Source: Solirhodobacter olei | Lineage (GTDB): Bacteria; Pseudomonadota; Alphaproteobacteria; Rhodobacterales; Rhodobacteraceae | Assembly (NCBI RefSeq): GCF_004010155.1 | Contig: NZ_RRYH01000002.1 | Location: forward strand, 310,001 to 374,000 | Reading direction: 5' to 3' | DNA: 64,000 bases | Shown here: positions 54,234 to 62,999 of the stretch, one piece after another | Numbering within the stretch: the first letter of the stretch is position 1 | Layout: each line of letters opens with the position of its first letter | The notes under the pieces: generated by a model | What the model was told of the DNA's origin: nothing | Seen by the model: the letters and a program-made list of their open reading frames with translations, nothing else | The model's database searches: none | Made by a program: the position numbers and the translations under genes

Positions 54234-55628
54234 ATGACCAGCACCCGCACCGAAACCGACAGCTTCGGCCCGCTTGAAGTTCCCGCCGACAAGTACTGGG
54301 GCGCGCAGACCCAGCGCTCTATCCGGAACTTCCCGATCGGCTGGGAACGCCAGCCGGTGAAGATCATCCGCGCGCTTGGCGTCATCAAGCGCGCCTGCGC
54401 GCTGGTGAACATCGATCAGGGCGACATCGAGCCGGAACTCGGCAACGCCATCGCCGCCGCCGCGCAGGAGGTGATCGACGGCAAGTTCGACGACAACTTC
54501 CCGCTGGTGGTCTGGCAGACCGGCTCCGGCACCCAGTCGAACATGAACGCGAACGAGGTGATCTCGAACCGCGCGATCGAGATGCTGGGCGGCGAGAAGG
54601 GCTCCAAGAAGCCCGTCCACCCGAACGACCACGTCAACCGCGGCCAGTCCTCGAACGACACCTTCCCCACCGCCATGCATGTCGCCGTCGCGATGCAGGC
54701 GCAGGACGTGACGCTGCCGGGGCTGGAAAAGCTCCACGGCGCGCTGATGGCGAAGTCCTACGAATTCAAGGACATCATCAAGATCGGCCGCACCCATACC
54801 CAGGACGCGACGCCGCTGACGCTGGGCCAGGAATTCTCCGGCTACGCGCATCAGGTCGCCATGGGCATCCGCCGCATCAAGGCGGTCCTGCCGGAGATCT
54901 ACGAGCTGGCCCAGGGCGGCACCGCCGTCGGCACCGGGCTGAACACCAAGACGGGCTGGGACAAGCGTGTCGCCGCCAAGATCGCCGAGATCACCGGCCT
55001 TCCCTTCGTCACCGCCCCGAACAAGTTCGAGGCGCTGGCCGCCCATGACGCCATGGTGATGATGTCCGGCGCGCTGAAGACGGTCGCCGCCTCGCTCTTC
55101 AAGATCGCCAACGACATTCGCTTCCTCGGCTCCGGGCCGCGCTCCGGCCTGGGCGAGCTGATCCTGCCGGAAAACGAACCCGGCTCCTCGATCATGCCCG
55201 GCAAGGTCAACCCGACGCAGGCCGAGGCGCTGACAATGGTCTGCGCCCATGTCATGGGCAATGACGCCGCGATCGGCTTCGCGGGCTCCCAGGGGCATTT
55301 CGAGCTCAACGTCTTCAACCCGATGATGAGCTACAACCTCCTGCAGTCGATGCAGCTCCTCGGCGACGCCGCCGGCAGCTTCACCGACAACATGGTGGTC
55401 GGAATCAAGGCCAACGAGGCCCGGATCGAGAAGCTGATGCGGGAATCGCTGATGCTGGTGACCGCGCTCGCCCCCACCATCGGCTACGACAACGCCACCA
55501 AGGTCGCCAAGACCGCCCACAAGAATGGCACGACGCTGCGCGAGGAAGCCATCGCCCTCGGCCTCGTCGACGGCGAGACCTTTGACCGAGTCGTCCGCCC
55601 GGAAGACATGATCGGCCCCAAGGACTGA
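54234..55628 (+). CDS. fumC: Fumarate hydratase class II
   Basis: A 464-residue TCA enzyme converting fumarate to malate, homotetrameric and free of iron-sulfur. The superfamily signature [13 protein letters not shown] lies near residue 317 with the catalytic Ser, and the His-containing [18 protein letters not shown] block near residue 129. The opening [21 protein letters not shown] is typical. A strong terminator follows at 55653. Confidence 0.97.
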   Translation: MTSTRTETDSFGPLEVPADKYWGAQTQRSIRNFPIGWERQPVKIIRALGVIKRACALVNIDQGDIEPELGNAIAAAAQEVIDGKFDDNFPLVVWQTGSGTQSNMNANEVISNRAIEMLGGEKGSKKPVHPNDHVNRGQSSNDTFPTAMHVAVAMQAQDVTLPGLEKLHGALMAKSYEFKDIIKIGRTHTQDATPLTLGQEFSGYAHQVAMGIRRIKAVLPEIYELAQGGTAVGTGLNTKTGWDKRVAAKIAEITGLPFVTAPNKFEALAAHDAMVMMSGALKTVAASLFKIANDIRFLGSGPRSGLGELILPENEPGSSIMPGKVNPTQAEALTMVCAHVMGNDAAIGFAGSQGHFELNVFNPMMSYNLLQSMQLLGDAAGSFTDNMVVGIKANEARIEKLMRESLMLVTALAPTIGYDNATKVAKTAHKNGTTLREEAIALGLVDGETFDRVVRPEDMIGPKD

Positions 55629-55652
55629 ACCGTCCGAAAGCCAACGAACCAA

Positions 55653-55679
55653 GGGGCGCCCCGACCGGCGCCCCTTTTT
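55653..55679 (+). terminator. Rho-independent terminator of fumC
   Basis: An eight-base stem (GGGGCGCC with GGCGCCCC), six-base loop and TTTTT, 24 bases after the fumC stop. Confidence 0.9.
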
Positions 55680-55804
55680 CGTGCTGTCGGGACATGTCCC
55701 ACGGCGTGGGGCGCACGCGCAGAGCACCGCCGACGCAGCGCCCGCCCCGTAGCCGCGCCGCCCGAAATGCGCTAAACCGTCCCCGCACCCAGGGAGCCTT
55801 CGCC

Positions 55805-55984
55805 ATGGCAGACCTCGTCAATCTCAACCGCGCCCGCAAGCTGAGAGACCGCACGAAGAAGCGCTCGGAAGCCGATGAGAACGCTGTGAAATTCGGACGC
55901 ACAAAAGCTCAGAAGACGGCCGAGGAGGCCGCCGCCGAACGCGCACGAAAGACGCTCGACGCCCATAAGCGGGAGGAGCCATGA
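55805..55984 (+). CDS. DUF4169-family small protein
   Basis: A 59-residue very basic, helical protein: MADLVNLNRARKLRDR, then KKRSEADENAVKFGRTK and a Lys/Ala/Glu helix. It matches the short DUF4169 family found beside a ribbon-helix-helix gene in Rhodobacterales. The ATG at 55805 follows GGGAG. It is translationally coupled to the next gene (ATGA overlap). Function unknown; nucleic-acid binding is plausible from charge. Confidence 0.8.
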   Translation: MADLVNLNRARKLRDRTKKRSEADENAVKFGRTKAQKTAEEAAAERARKTLDAHKREEP

Positions 55985-56190
55985 GTGCCCGCCCGGTCAA
56001 GCGATCTCTGACCCTGAAGGGCCACCGCACCTCGGTCTCGCTAGAGGACGAGTTCTGGGCCGCCTTCCGCGAGATCGCCGCCGCCCGCGAGCAGGGCCTG
56101 AACGAGCTCGCAGCCGAGATCGACGCCGCCCGCGGCGATGTCGGCCTCGCCTCCGCCATCCGCGTCTTCATCCTGCGCTCCTATCGCTGA
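55981..56190 (+). CDS. Ribbon-helix-helix domain protein
   Basis: A 69-residue protein in which a basic strand (RSLTLKGHRTSVSLEDEFW) leads into two helices (AAFREIAAAREQGLNELAAEI, LASAIRVFILRSYR), the MetJ/Arc-like fold of the alphaproteobacterial RHH domain family. It is probably a DNA-binding regulator, whose target may be this pair or the next gene. It overlaps the DUF4169 gene by four bases. Confidence 0.82.
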   Translation: MSARPVKRSLTLKGHRTSVSLEDEFWAAFREIAAAREQGLNELAAEIDAARGDVGLASAIRVFILRSYR

Positions 56191-56380
56191 GTTTCGCGCA
56201 GCGGAGGGCCAGCGCCCAGCCCGATACGTGGTGCGCAGCACCACCGGGCGCCGCCCTCCCCGGCGCAACACTTCCCCTGATGACGCCAATTCGCCACCGA
56301 ATGACGCCCCCGGGCTTTGCCCCGCCGCCGAAGCGAATTATGACTTCCTCCAACATGTTTTCCCGCCGGAGCACCACCCC

Positions 56381-58423
56381 ATGACCGAGACGCGCGACCC
56401 GCTCGTCATCTTCACCCCCTCCGGCAAGCGCGGCCGCGTCGCCCCGGGCACGCCGGTGCTGACCGCCGCCCGCCAGCTCGGGGTCGACCTCGACTCCGTC
56501 TGCGGCGGGCGCGGTATCTGCTCGAAATGCCAGATCACCCCGGGCTACGGCGAGTTTTCCAAGCACGGGGTGACCGTCGCCCCCGATGCGCTCTCCGCCT
56601 GGAACTCGGTGGAAGAGCGCTACAACCGCATCCGCGGCCTCACCGAAGGCCGCCGCCTCGGCTGCCAGGCACAGATCCTGAAGGATGTCGTTATCGACGT
56701 CCCGCCGGAAAGCCAGGTTCACAAGCAGGTCGTCCGCAAGGCCGCCACGGTGCGGGCCATCACCATGGACCCGGCCACCCGCACCTACTACGTCGAGGTC
56801 GCCGAGCCTGATATGCACGAGCCCTCAGGCGATTTCGAACGCCTCGCTGCTGCACTAAAAGAACAGTGGAATATCAGTGATCTGCAGCCAGGACTTCAGG
56901 TCTTGTCGAAACTTCAGCCGGTGCTCCGCAAGGGCGAGTGGAAGGTCACCGTGGCGATCCACCAGGGCAACCACGACGCAAGGCCGAAACTGCTCGATCT
57001 CTGGCCCGGCTTCGACGAAGGCGGGCTTTACGGTCTTGCCATCGACCTCGGCTCCACCACCATCGCCGCCCATCTGTGCGATCTCGCCACCGGCGACGTC
57101 CTTGCCTCCGCCGGGATCATGAACCCGCAGATCCGCTTCGGCGAGGACCTGATGAGCCGCGTCAGCTACGCGATGATGAACCCCGGCGGCGACCGCGAGA
57201 TGACCTCGGCGGTCCGCGACAGCATCAACACGCTGGCGCAATCCATTGCCGATGAAGGGAAAATAGATCCCACCCGCATCGTCGAGGTGACCTTCGTCTG
57301 CAACCCGGTGATGCACCATCTGCTTCTCGGCATCGACCCGGTCGAGCTTGGCCAGGCGCCCTTTGCGCTCGCCTCCTCCTCCGCGCTCGGGCTTGATGCG
57401 CGCGAGCTGGGCCTCGGCGCGATCAATGCCAATGCCCGGGTCTATGTGCTGCCGCTGATCGCGGGCCACGTGGGCGCCGACTGTGCCGCCGTCGCGCTGT
57501 CCGAAGAGCCGAACAAGGCCAAGGACATGGTGCTGATCGTCGATGTCGGCACCAATGCCGAACTTCTCTGCGGCAACGCGGACCGCGTTCTGGCCTGCTC
57601 CTCGCCCACCGGCCCCGCCTTCGAGGGGGCGCAGATCTCCTCCGGCCAGCGCGCCGCGCCCGGGGCCATCGAGCGGATCGAGATCGAGCCCGCCACCAAG
57701 GAGCCCCGCTTCAAGGTCATCGGCTGCGACCTCTGGTCGACCGATCCGGGCTTTGCCGAGGCCACCGCCCAGACCGGCATCACCGGCATCTGCGGCTCCG
57801 GCATCATCGAGGCGGTGGCCGAGATGCGCCTCGCCGGCATCATCGACCCCTCAGGCCTGATCGGCTCGCCCGAACAGGTCGGCAGCCCGCGGCTGATCGC
57901 CGACGGGCGGACCTGGTCCTACGTGATCCACGACGGCTCCGCCGAAGGCGGCCCGCTGATCAGCGTGATCCAGACCGACATCCGCGCGATCCAGCTCGCC
58001 AAATCCGCGCTCTATGCCGGGGCGCGGCTGCTGATGGACGAGCTTGGCATCGAAAAGGTTGACCGCGTCGTGCTCGCCGGTGCCTTCGGCGCGCATATCT
58101 CGCCCCGGCACGCCATGGTGCTGGGCATGATCCCCGACGTGCCGCTCGACAAGGTGATCTCCGCCGGCAACGCCGCCGGCACCGGCGCGCGGATCGCGCT
58201 CTGCAGCGTGGCCGCCCGCAACGAGATCGAGCGCGTGGTGCGCGAGATCCACAAGGTGGAGACCGCGATCGAGCCGCGCTTCCAGGAGCATTTCGTCGCC
58301 GCGAACGCGATCCCACACGCGACCGCACCCTTCCCGGAGCTGCACAAGATCGTCACCCTGCCCGAGGTCTCCTTCAACACCAGCGGCAGCGGCGAAGGCG
58401 GCCGCAGGCGCCGCCGCGGCTGA
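56381..58423 (+). CDS. RACo/RamA-like ATP-dependent reductive activator of corrinoid proteins (DUF4445)
   Basis: A 680-residue protein. An N-terminal [2Fe-2S] ferredoxin domain has Cys41, Cys47, Cys50 and Cys95. After a linker follows an ASKHA ATPase-like domain from about residue 215 (LYGLAIDLGSTTIAAHL; VDVGTNAEL; GSGIIEAVAEM; VVLAGAFGAHISP). Such proteins reactivate the Co(II) cofactor of corrinoid methyltransferase partners with ATP. No methyltransferase or corrinoid protein gene lies in this window. The ATG at 56381 follows GGAGCACC; upstream in-frame sequence is non-coding-like. The last residues are Gly/Arg-rich (GEGGRRRRR). Confidence 0.88.
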   Translation: MTETRDPLVIFTPSGKRGRVAPGTPVLTAARQLGVDLDSVCGGRGICSKCQITPGYGEFSKHGVTVAPDALSAWNSVEERYNRIRGLTEGRRLGCQAQILKDVVIDVPPESQVHKQVVRKAATVRAITMDPATRTYYVEVAEPDMHEPSGDFERLAAALKEQWNISDLQPGLQVLSKLQPVLRKGEWKVTVAIHQGNHDARPKLLDLWPGFDEGGLYGLAIDLGSTTIAAHLCDLATGDVLASAGIMNPQIRFGEDLMSRVSYAMMNPGGDREMTSAVRDSINTLAQSIADEGKIDPTRIVEVTFVCNPVMHHLLLGIDPVELGQAPFALASSSALGLDARELGLGAINANARVYVLPLIAGHVGADCAAVALSEEPNKAKDMVLIVDVGTNAELLCGNADRVLACSSPTGPAFEGAQISSGQRAAPGAIERIEIEPATKEPRFKVIGCDLWSTDPGFAEATAQTGITGICGSGIIEAVAEMRLAGIIDPSGLIGSPEQVGSPRLIADGRTWSYVIHDGSAEGGPLISVIQTDIRAIQLAKSALYAGARLLMDELGIEKVDRVVLAGAFGAHISPRHAMVLGMIPDVPLDKVISAGNAAGTGARIALCSVAARNEIERVVREIHKVETAIEPRFQEHFVAANAIPHATAPFPELHKIVTLPEVSFNTSGSGEGGRRRRRG

Positions 58424-58438
58424 GCCCCTAGGCCCTGC

Positions 58439-58607
58439 AGAGGGCCAGCGCCCGTCCGCGGGTGGGCGCTCGCTCCGGCTAAGGTCTGTCCGTTTATGGC
58501 GTAAAGAACCCCTTTCTCTTGCCGGGGAGGCGGACTCATCAAGAGCGCCCGCCCTTGGGGGCGGACGGGCGCTGGCCCGGCGGCACTATGTGCCGCTGTT
58601 TCGGGCC
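58439..58607 (-). repeat. Dispersed palindromic element, copy D (inverted)
   Basis: The same element on the opposite strand. It runs from GAGGGCCAGCGCCCGTCC, with the core GTCTGTCCGTTTATGGC, to TTTCGGGCC. It occupies much of the 327-base gap before the aldehyde dehydrogenase gene; the rest of the gap (58608-58750) shows nothing recognisable. Confidence 0.85.
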
Positions 58608-58750
58608 GGGCACTGGGAAGCGCTGCCAAACAGAAGAATCCTCTGCCTGCCCCGCCACGGCGCGAAATATCCTCTGCCAAACCCCGCAGCTTCAGCCCCA
58701 TCCCCTGCCCGGCCCGGTCCATGCTGTCCCCGACCGCACCGGACAGAGCC

Positions 58751-60226
58751 ATGACAGACACCGCCCTTTCCCTCCGCCACGACATCGCCGACAAGCGGCT
58801 CGTCCGCAGCTTCGCCTATATCGGCGGCAAATGGTGCGCCGCCGCCGATGGCGCGACGGTCACCGTCACCGACCCGGCCACCGGCGCCTTCCTCGGCGAG
58901 GTTGCGAGCCTTTCCGGCGAGGAGAGCGCCCGCGTCGTCACGGCAGCGCAATCCGCCTTTCCCGCCTGGGCCGCCCGCCTGCCGCAGGAGCGCGCCGCCC
59001 TGCTGCGGCGCTGGTTCGAGCTGATGGTCGAGAACCGCGAGGACCTCGCCCGCATCATGACCCTCGAACAGGGCAAGCCGCTTTCCGAGGCGCGGGGAGA
59101 GATCGACTACGCCGCCGCCTTCATCGAGTTCTACGCCGAGGAGGCCAAGCGCCCGAATATCGAGGGCGTCACCAGTCACCTGCCCGATGCCGAGGTCGAG
59201 GTCTGGCGCGAGCCTGTCGGCGTCGCGGCCCTGATCACGCCCTGGAACTTCCCCGCCGCCATGCTGACGCGCAAGGCCGCGGCGGCGCTGGCGGCAGGCT
59301 GCACGGTGCTGGCGCACCCGTCCTCGGAAACCCCGTTCTCGGCGCTCGCGCTGGCCGAGCTCGCCGAACGCGCGGGCCTGCCGGCGGGCGTGTTCAACGT
59401 CGTCACCGGCCGCCCCGCGACGATCGTGGAGCCGTGGTGCGCCGACACCCGTGTCCGCGCGCTCTCCTTCACCGGCTCGACCGAGGTCGGCCGCCTCCTT
59501 TACCGCCAAAGCGCGGAGACGGTGAAGCGGCTGGTCATGGAGCTGGGCGGCCACGCCCCCGTCATCATCTTCGCCGACGCCGATCTCGACCGCGCGGTGG
59601 CAGAGACGATGAAGGCGAAGTTCGCGACCTCCGGGCAGGACTGCCTCGGCGCCAACCGCATTTATGTGGAGCGCCCGGTCTACGAGGCCTTCTGCACCCG
59701 CTTCGCGCAGGCGGCGAAGGCGCTCACCCTCGGGCCCGGCATGGACGACCCCGACATCGGCCCCCTGATGAACGAGGCCGCGGTGGCCAAGCAGGAGGCG
59801 CATGTCGCCGACGCGCTGGCCCATGGCGCGCGCCTGCTCTGCGGCGGCGCGCGCGACCCGATGGGCCCGCTCTTCTACCGCCCGACCGTGCTCGCCGACG
59901 TCTCCGACGGCGCCCTGATCCTGGCCGAGGAAACCTTCGGCCCCGTCGCCCCCCTCCTGCCCTTCGACAGCGAGGACGAGGTGATCGCGCGGGCCAACGC
60001 CACCGAATACGGCCTCGTCGCCTATGTCCACAGCCTCGACCCGCGGCGGATCTACCGTTTGAGCCGCGCGCTGCAGTTCGGCATGGTGGCGGTGAACCGC
60101 ACGAAGGTCACCGGCGCGCCGATCCCCTTCGGCGGCATGAAGCAATCCGGCATCGGCCGGGAGGGTGCCCGGCTCGGGATGGAGGCCTTCACCGAGGTCA
60201 AATACATCTGCCGCGACTGGGCCTGA
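58751..60226 (+). CDS. gabD: NAD(P)-dependent aldehyde dehydrogenase, succinate-semialdehyde dehydrogenase-like
   Basis: A 491-residue ALDH-superfamily enzyme. Catalytic Glu264 (MELGGHAP) and nucleophile Cys298 (SGQDCLGANR) are present, and the substrate-binding EIDYAAAFIEFYAEEAKR and PFGGMKQSGIGREG blocks resemble the GabD group, which oxidises succinate semialdehyde from GABA or polyamine breakdown. It is followed after 25 bases by a class III aminotransferase, and together they suggest an amine-to-succinate route. An in-frame ATG at 58721 also exists. Confidence 0.9.
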   Translation: MTDTALSLRHDIADKRLVRSFAYIGGKWCAAADGATVTVTDPATGAFLGEVASLSGEESARVVTAAQSAFPAWAARLPQERAALLRRWFELMVENREDLARIMTLEQGKPLSEARGEIDYAAAFIEFYAEEAKRPNIEGVTSHLPDAEVEVWREPVGVAALITPWNFPAAMLTRKAAAALAAGCTVLAHPSSETPFSALALAELAERAGLPAGVFNVVTGRPATIVEPWCADTRVRALSFTGSTEVGRLLYRQSAETVKRLVMELGGHAPVIIFADADLDRAVAETMKAKFATSGQDCLGANRIYVERPVYEAFCTRFAQAAKALTLGPGMDDPDIGPLMNEAAVAKQEAHVADALAHGARLLCGGARDPMGPLFYRPTVLADVSDGALILAEETFGPVAPLLPFDSEDEVIARANATEYGLVAYVHSLDPRRIYRLSRALQFGMVAVNRTKVTGAPIPFGGMKQSGIGREGARLGMEAFTEVKYICRDWA

Positions 60227-60251
60227 GACGACTGCAAGAAAGGAAAACAAG

Positions 60252-61625
60252 ATGCTGAGAAACGACCAGCTCGAGCAATGGGACCGGGAGAGCTTCTTCC
60301 ACCCCTCCACCCACCTCGCCCAGTTCGCCCGCGGCGAGCTGCCCCAGCGCGTCGTCACCGGCGGCTCCGGCGTCTTCATCGAGGATCGCGACGGCAACCG
60401 CCTGCTCGACGCCTTCGCCGGGCTCTATTGCGTGAACGTCGGCTACGGCCGGCCGGAGATCGCCGATGCCATCGCCGCCCAGGCGAAGGAGCTGGCCTAT
60501 TACCACTCCTATGTCGGCCATGGGACGGAGGCCTCGATCACGCTCGCCCACATGGTGCTGGAGCGCGCACCCGCGAACATGTCGAAGGTCTACTTCGGCC
60601 TCGGCGGCTCGGATGCGAACGAGACGAACGTGAAGCTCGTCTGGTACTACAACAACATCCTCGGCCGGCCGGAGAAGAAGAAGATCATCTCGCGCTGGCG
60701 CGGCTACCACGGCTCCGGGCTGATGACCGGCTCGCTGACCGGGCTGGAGCTCTTCCACAAGAAGTTCGACCTGCCGCTGGCCCAGGTGATCCATACCGAG
60801 GCGCCCTATTACTACCGCCGCCCCAATGCCGCGATGTCGGAAGAGGCCTTCACCGCCCATTGCGCGGCCGAGCTGGAGGAGCTGATCGAACGCGAGGGCC
60901 CCGACACCATCGCGGCCTTCATCGGCGAGCCGGTGCTCGGAACCGGCGGCATCGTGCCCCCGCCGAAGGGCTATTGGGAGGCGATCCAGAAGGTGCTGAA
61001 GAAGCACGACATCCTTCTGATCGCGGATGAGGTCGTGACCGGCTTCGGCCGCCTCGGCACCATGTTCGGCTCCGCTCATTACGGGATTGAGCCCGACATC
61101 ATCACCATCGCCAAGGGCCTGACCTCGGCCTACGCGCCGCTCTCGGGCTCGATCCTGTCCGAAAAGGTCTGGAAGGTGCTGGAACAGGGCACCGACGAGT
61201 TCGGCGCGATCGGCCATGGCTGGACCTATTCGGCCCATCCGATCGGTGCCGCGGCCGGGGTCGCCAACCTCAAGCTGATCGACGAGCTGGGCCTCGTTGC
61301 CAATGCCGGCGAGACCGGCGCCTATCTGAACGCGCAGATGGCGGCGGCGCTCGCCGATCACCCGAACGTCGGCGAGGTCCGGGGCGAGGGCATGCTCTGC
61401 GCGGTGGAATTCGTCGAGGATCGCGAGACCCGCAAACCCTTCGATGCGTCCCGCAAGATCGGCCCCGCACTCGCCGCGGCGCTGCTTGCGCAGGACAAGG
61501 TGATCGGCCGGGCGATGCCGCAGGGCGACATCCTCGGCTTCGCCCCGCCGCTCTGCCTCAGCCGCGCGGAGGCCGACACCGTCGTCGCCGCCACACAGCG
61601 CGCCGTGAAGACCGTGCTGGGCTGA
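60252..61625 (+). CDS. Class III (omega) aminotransferase, probably putrescine/GABA-type
   Basis: A 457-residue PLP enzyme with Schiff-base Lys288 (TIAKGLTSAYAPLSG), IADEVVTGFGRLG for PLP binding and the opening DRESFFHPSTHLAQFARGE. It resembles the pyruvate-linked putrescine/polyamine aminotransferases (SpuC-like). With the adjacent SSADH-like gene, a putrescine-to-GABA or GABA-to-succinate pathway is likely, but neither substrate is proved. The ATG at 60252 follows AAGGAAAACAAG. Confidence 0.9.
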   Translation: MLRNDQLEQWDRESFFHPSTHLAQFARGELPQRVVTGGSGVFIEDRDGNRLLDAFAGLYCVNVGYGRPEIADAIAAQAKELAYYHSYVGHGTEASITLAHMVLERAPANMSKVYFGLGGSDANETNVKLVWYYNNILGRPEKKKIISRWRGYHGSGLMTGSLTGLELFHKKFDLPLAQVIHTEAPYYYRRPNAAMSEEAFTAHCAAELEELIEREGPDTIAAFIGEPVLGTGGIVPPPKGYWEAIQKVLKKHDILLIADEVVTGFGRLGTMFGSAHYGIEPDIITIAKGLTSAYAPLSGSILSEKVWKVLEQGTDEFGAIGHGWTYSAHPIGAAAGVANLKLIDELGLVANAGETGAYLNAQMAAALADHPNVGEVRGEGMLCAVEFVEDRETRKPFDASRKIGPALAAALLAQDKVIGRAMPQGDILGFAPPLCLSRAEADTVVAATQRAVKTVLG

Positions 61626-61699
61626 AGCCGGCGCATGGATCGGGCTGCCCAACCGGGCGGCCCCACTTTCCTCCGGCCCGAAACGGGGGGCGCATCCCC

Positions 61700-61724
61700 G
61701 TAGGGTGCGCATTCATTGCGCACC
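61700..61724. repeat. 25-bp dispersed palindrome, copy 3
   Basis: GTAGGGTGCGCATTCATTGC followed by GCACC. GGTGCGCA and TGCGCACC form an inverted repeat around TTCAT. It stands about 26 bases before copy C of the larger repeat. Confidence 0.75.
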
Positions 61725-61750
61725 CCGCAAAACGCCAACCACCATCCCCC

Positions 61751-61924
61751 GGCCCGAAACAGCGTCGCGTAGCGACGCCGGGCCAGCGCCCGTCCGCCCC
61801 CAAGGGCGGGCGCTCTTGATGGGGTCGCGCCCCGGCAAACCGAAGGGGTTGATTAAGCCATAAACGGACAGACCCGCAACACCGTCAGCGCCCCCCGCGG
61901 ACGGGCCCCGTCCCTCTTCCCCGC
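61751..61924 (+). repeat. Dispersed palindromic element, copy C
   Basis: A full-length copy with core GATTAAGCCATAAACGGACAG. A further GGCCCGAAAC remnant stands at 61675-61684. The element, its remnant and the 25-bp palindrome fill most of the 340-base gap between the convergent aminotransferase and acetyltransferase genes. Confidence 0.85.
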
Positions 61925-61965
61925 GTAAGGCCTGCGCCTTTATCCCGCACCGCGCCAGGCTCCGG

Positions 61966-62499
61966 TCAAACCGCCCCGGCACCCCGCTCCCGCGCCAGAA
62001 GCACGACCGGATCCCCGAGGTATTCCGCTTGGCGCATCTCGCGATACCCCATCTTCTCCGCCAGACGGAGCGAGGCATCGTGCCGGACATCGATCATCAC
62101 ATGGCTGCGCCCGCCAAAACCCTGCCCGTCGAACCACCGATGCGCCGCAGCGACCGCCTCGGCGCCATAGCCCTGCCCCTGCGCCTCGCGCGCAAACACC
62201 CAGCCGCATTCCGGCGCCGCGTCGAAATCCGCTCCGATCCCGCGCAGCGCCATCATGAAGCCGACCTGACCCAGCATCCGGTCCGAGCCGCGTAGCGTCA
62301 CCGCCCATTGGCCATAGCCCAGAAGTGGCCAGGACCCGGCGATCTTCAGGAACCGGCCCCAGCTCTCCTCCCGGCTCCGCGGCGTGCCGCCGAGGAAGTG
62401 CATCACCTCCGGCTCCGTGTAGATCTCGGCATAACGGTCGAAATCCGCCAGCTCGAATCCGCGCAAGGCGAGCCGTTCCGTCTCGATCCCGGGCACCAT
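61966..62499 (-). CDS. GNAT acetyltransferase (RimJ/RimL type)
   Basis: A 177-residue N-acetyltransferase. The RimJ/RimL-like order is ETERLALRGFELADFD at the N-terminus, a central GQVGFMM strand, the acetyl-CoA loop AREAQGQGYGAEAV and the terminal DASLRLAEKMGYRE. These modify N-termini of ribosomal proteins, amino-sugar antibiotics or other amines; the target here is unknown. The stop is at 61966. A terminator and acpP lie beyond its start. Confidence 0.85.
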   Translation of the reverse strand: MVPGIETERLALRGFELADFDRYAEIYTEPEVMHFLGGTPRSREESWGRFLKIAGSWPLLGYGQWAVTLRGSDRMLGQVGFMMALRGIGADFDAAPECGWVFAREAQGQGYGAEAVAAAHRWFDGQGFGGRSHVMIDVRHDASLRLAEKMGYREMRQAEYLGDPVVLLARERGAGAV

Positions 62500-62521
62500 G
62501 CCAGACCCTCCCCAACAAATG

Positions 62522-62548
62522 AAAACGGCGCCCCGAAGGGCGCCGTTT
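62522..62548 (-). terminator. Rho-independent terminator of acpP
   Basis: On the minus strand the ten-base stem AAACGGCGCC/GGCGCCGTTT with a short loop is followed by TTTC. It is nearly symmetric and may act in both directions. It lies 22 bases after the acpP stop. Confidence 0.8.
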
Positions 62549-62569
62549 CCCGAACCGTCCCGGTCAGCC

Positions 62570-62803
62570 TCAGGCGGCTTCCGAGATGAACTTCACCGCG
62601 TCACCGAAGGTCTGGATGGTCTCGGCCGCGTCATCCGGAATCTCGATCCCGAACTCTTCCTCGAAAGCCATCACCAGCTCGACCGTATCCAGGCTGTCGG
62701 CGCCCAGGTCGTCGATGAACGAGGCGTTTTCGGTAACCTTGTCCTCTTCCACCCCCAGGTGCTCGACGACGATCTTCTTCACCCGGCTCGCGATGTCGCT
62801 CAT
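62570..62803 (-). CDS. acpP: Acyl carrier protein
   Basis: A 77-residue acidic four-helix protein that carries growing acyl chains on 4'-phosphopantetheine attached to Ser37 in the [10 protein letters not shown] motif. The ATG at 62803 follows GAGGA; a longer frame runs through a low-quality upstream extension. It stands downstream of fabG, with its own promoter and terminator. Confidence 0.97.
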   Translation of the reverse strand: MSDIASRVKKIVVEHLGVEEDKVTENASFIDDLGADSLDTVELVMAFEEEFGIEIPDDAAETIQTFGDAVKFISEAA

Positions 62804-62943
62804 GTCATTCCTCATAGGTTTCGGGGTCGCCCCCGTTATCTGTCCCGTGCTCATTCGAGCGTCTCATCCCCGCATGCGCGGGCGTTGGTCCCGATGCATC
62901 GGGGCTACCGCGACGCGTGAGCGCCCCGGTCCAATCTGCGCCG

Positions 62944-62972
62944 CCTATAGCAACAGTCACAGCCCAAGGCAA
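62944..62972 (-). promoter_or_regulatory. Promoter of acpP
   Basis: On the minus strand TTGCCT and TATAGG are 17 bases apart. They lie in the fabG-acpP gap about 140 bases before the acpP ATG, which gives an unusually long leader for such a small gene. No convincing riboswitch or known leader RNA was recognised in it. Confidence 0.65.
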
Positions 62973-62999
62973 ACCCTTTCGGACCCCCTCCCCGGGCAC

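Noticed and set aside
62804-62999. Leader RNA or riboswitch before acpP
   Set aside because: The leader is long, but no known fold was recognised, so only the promoter is reported.
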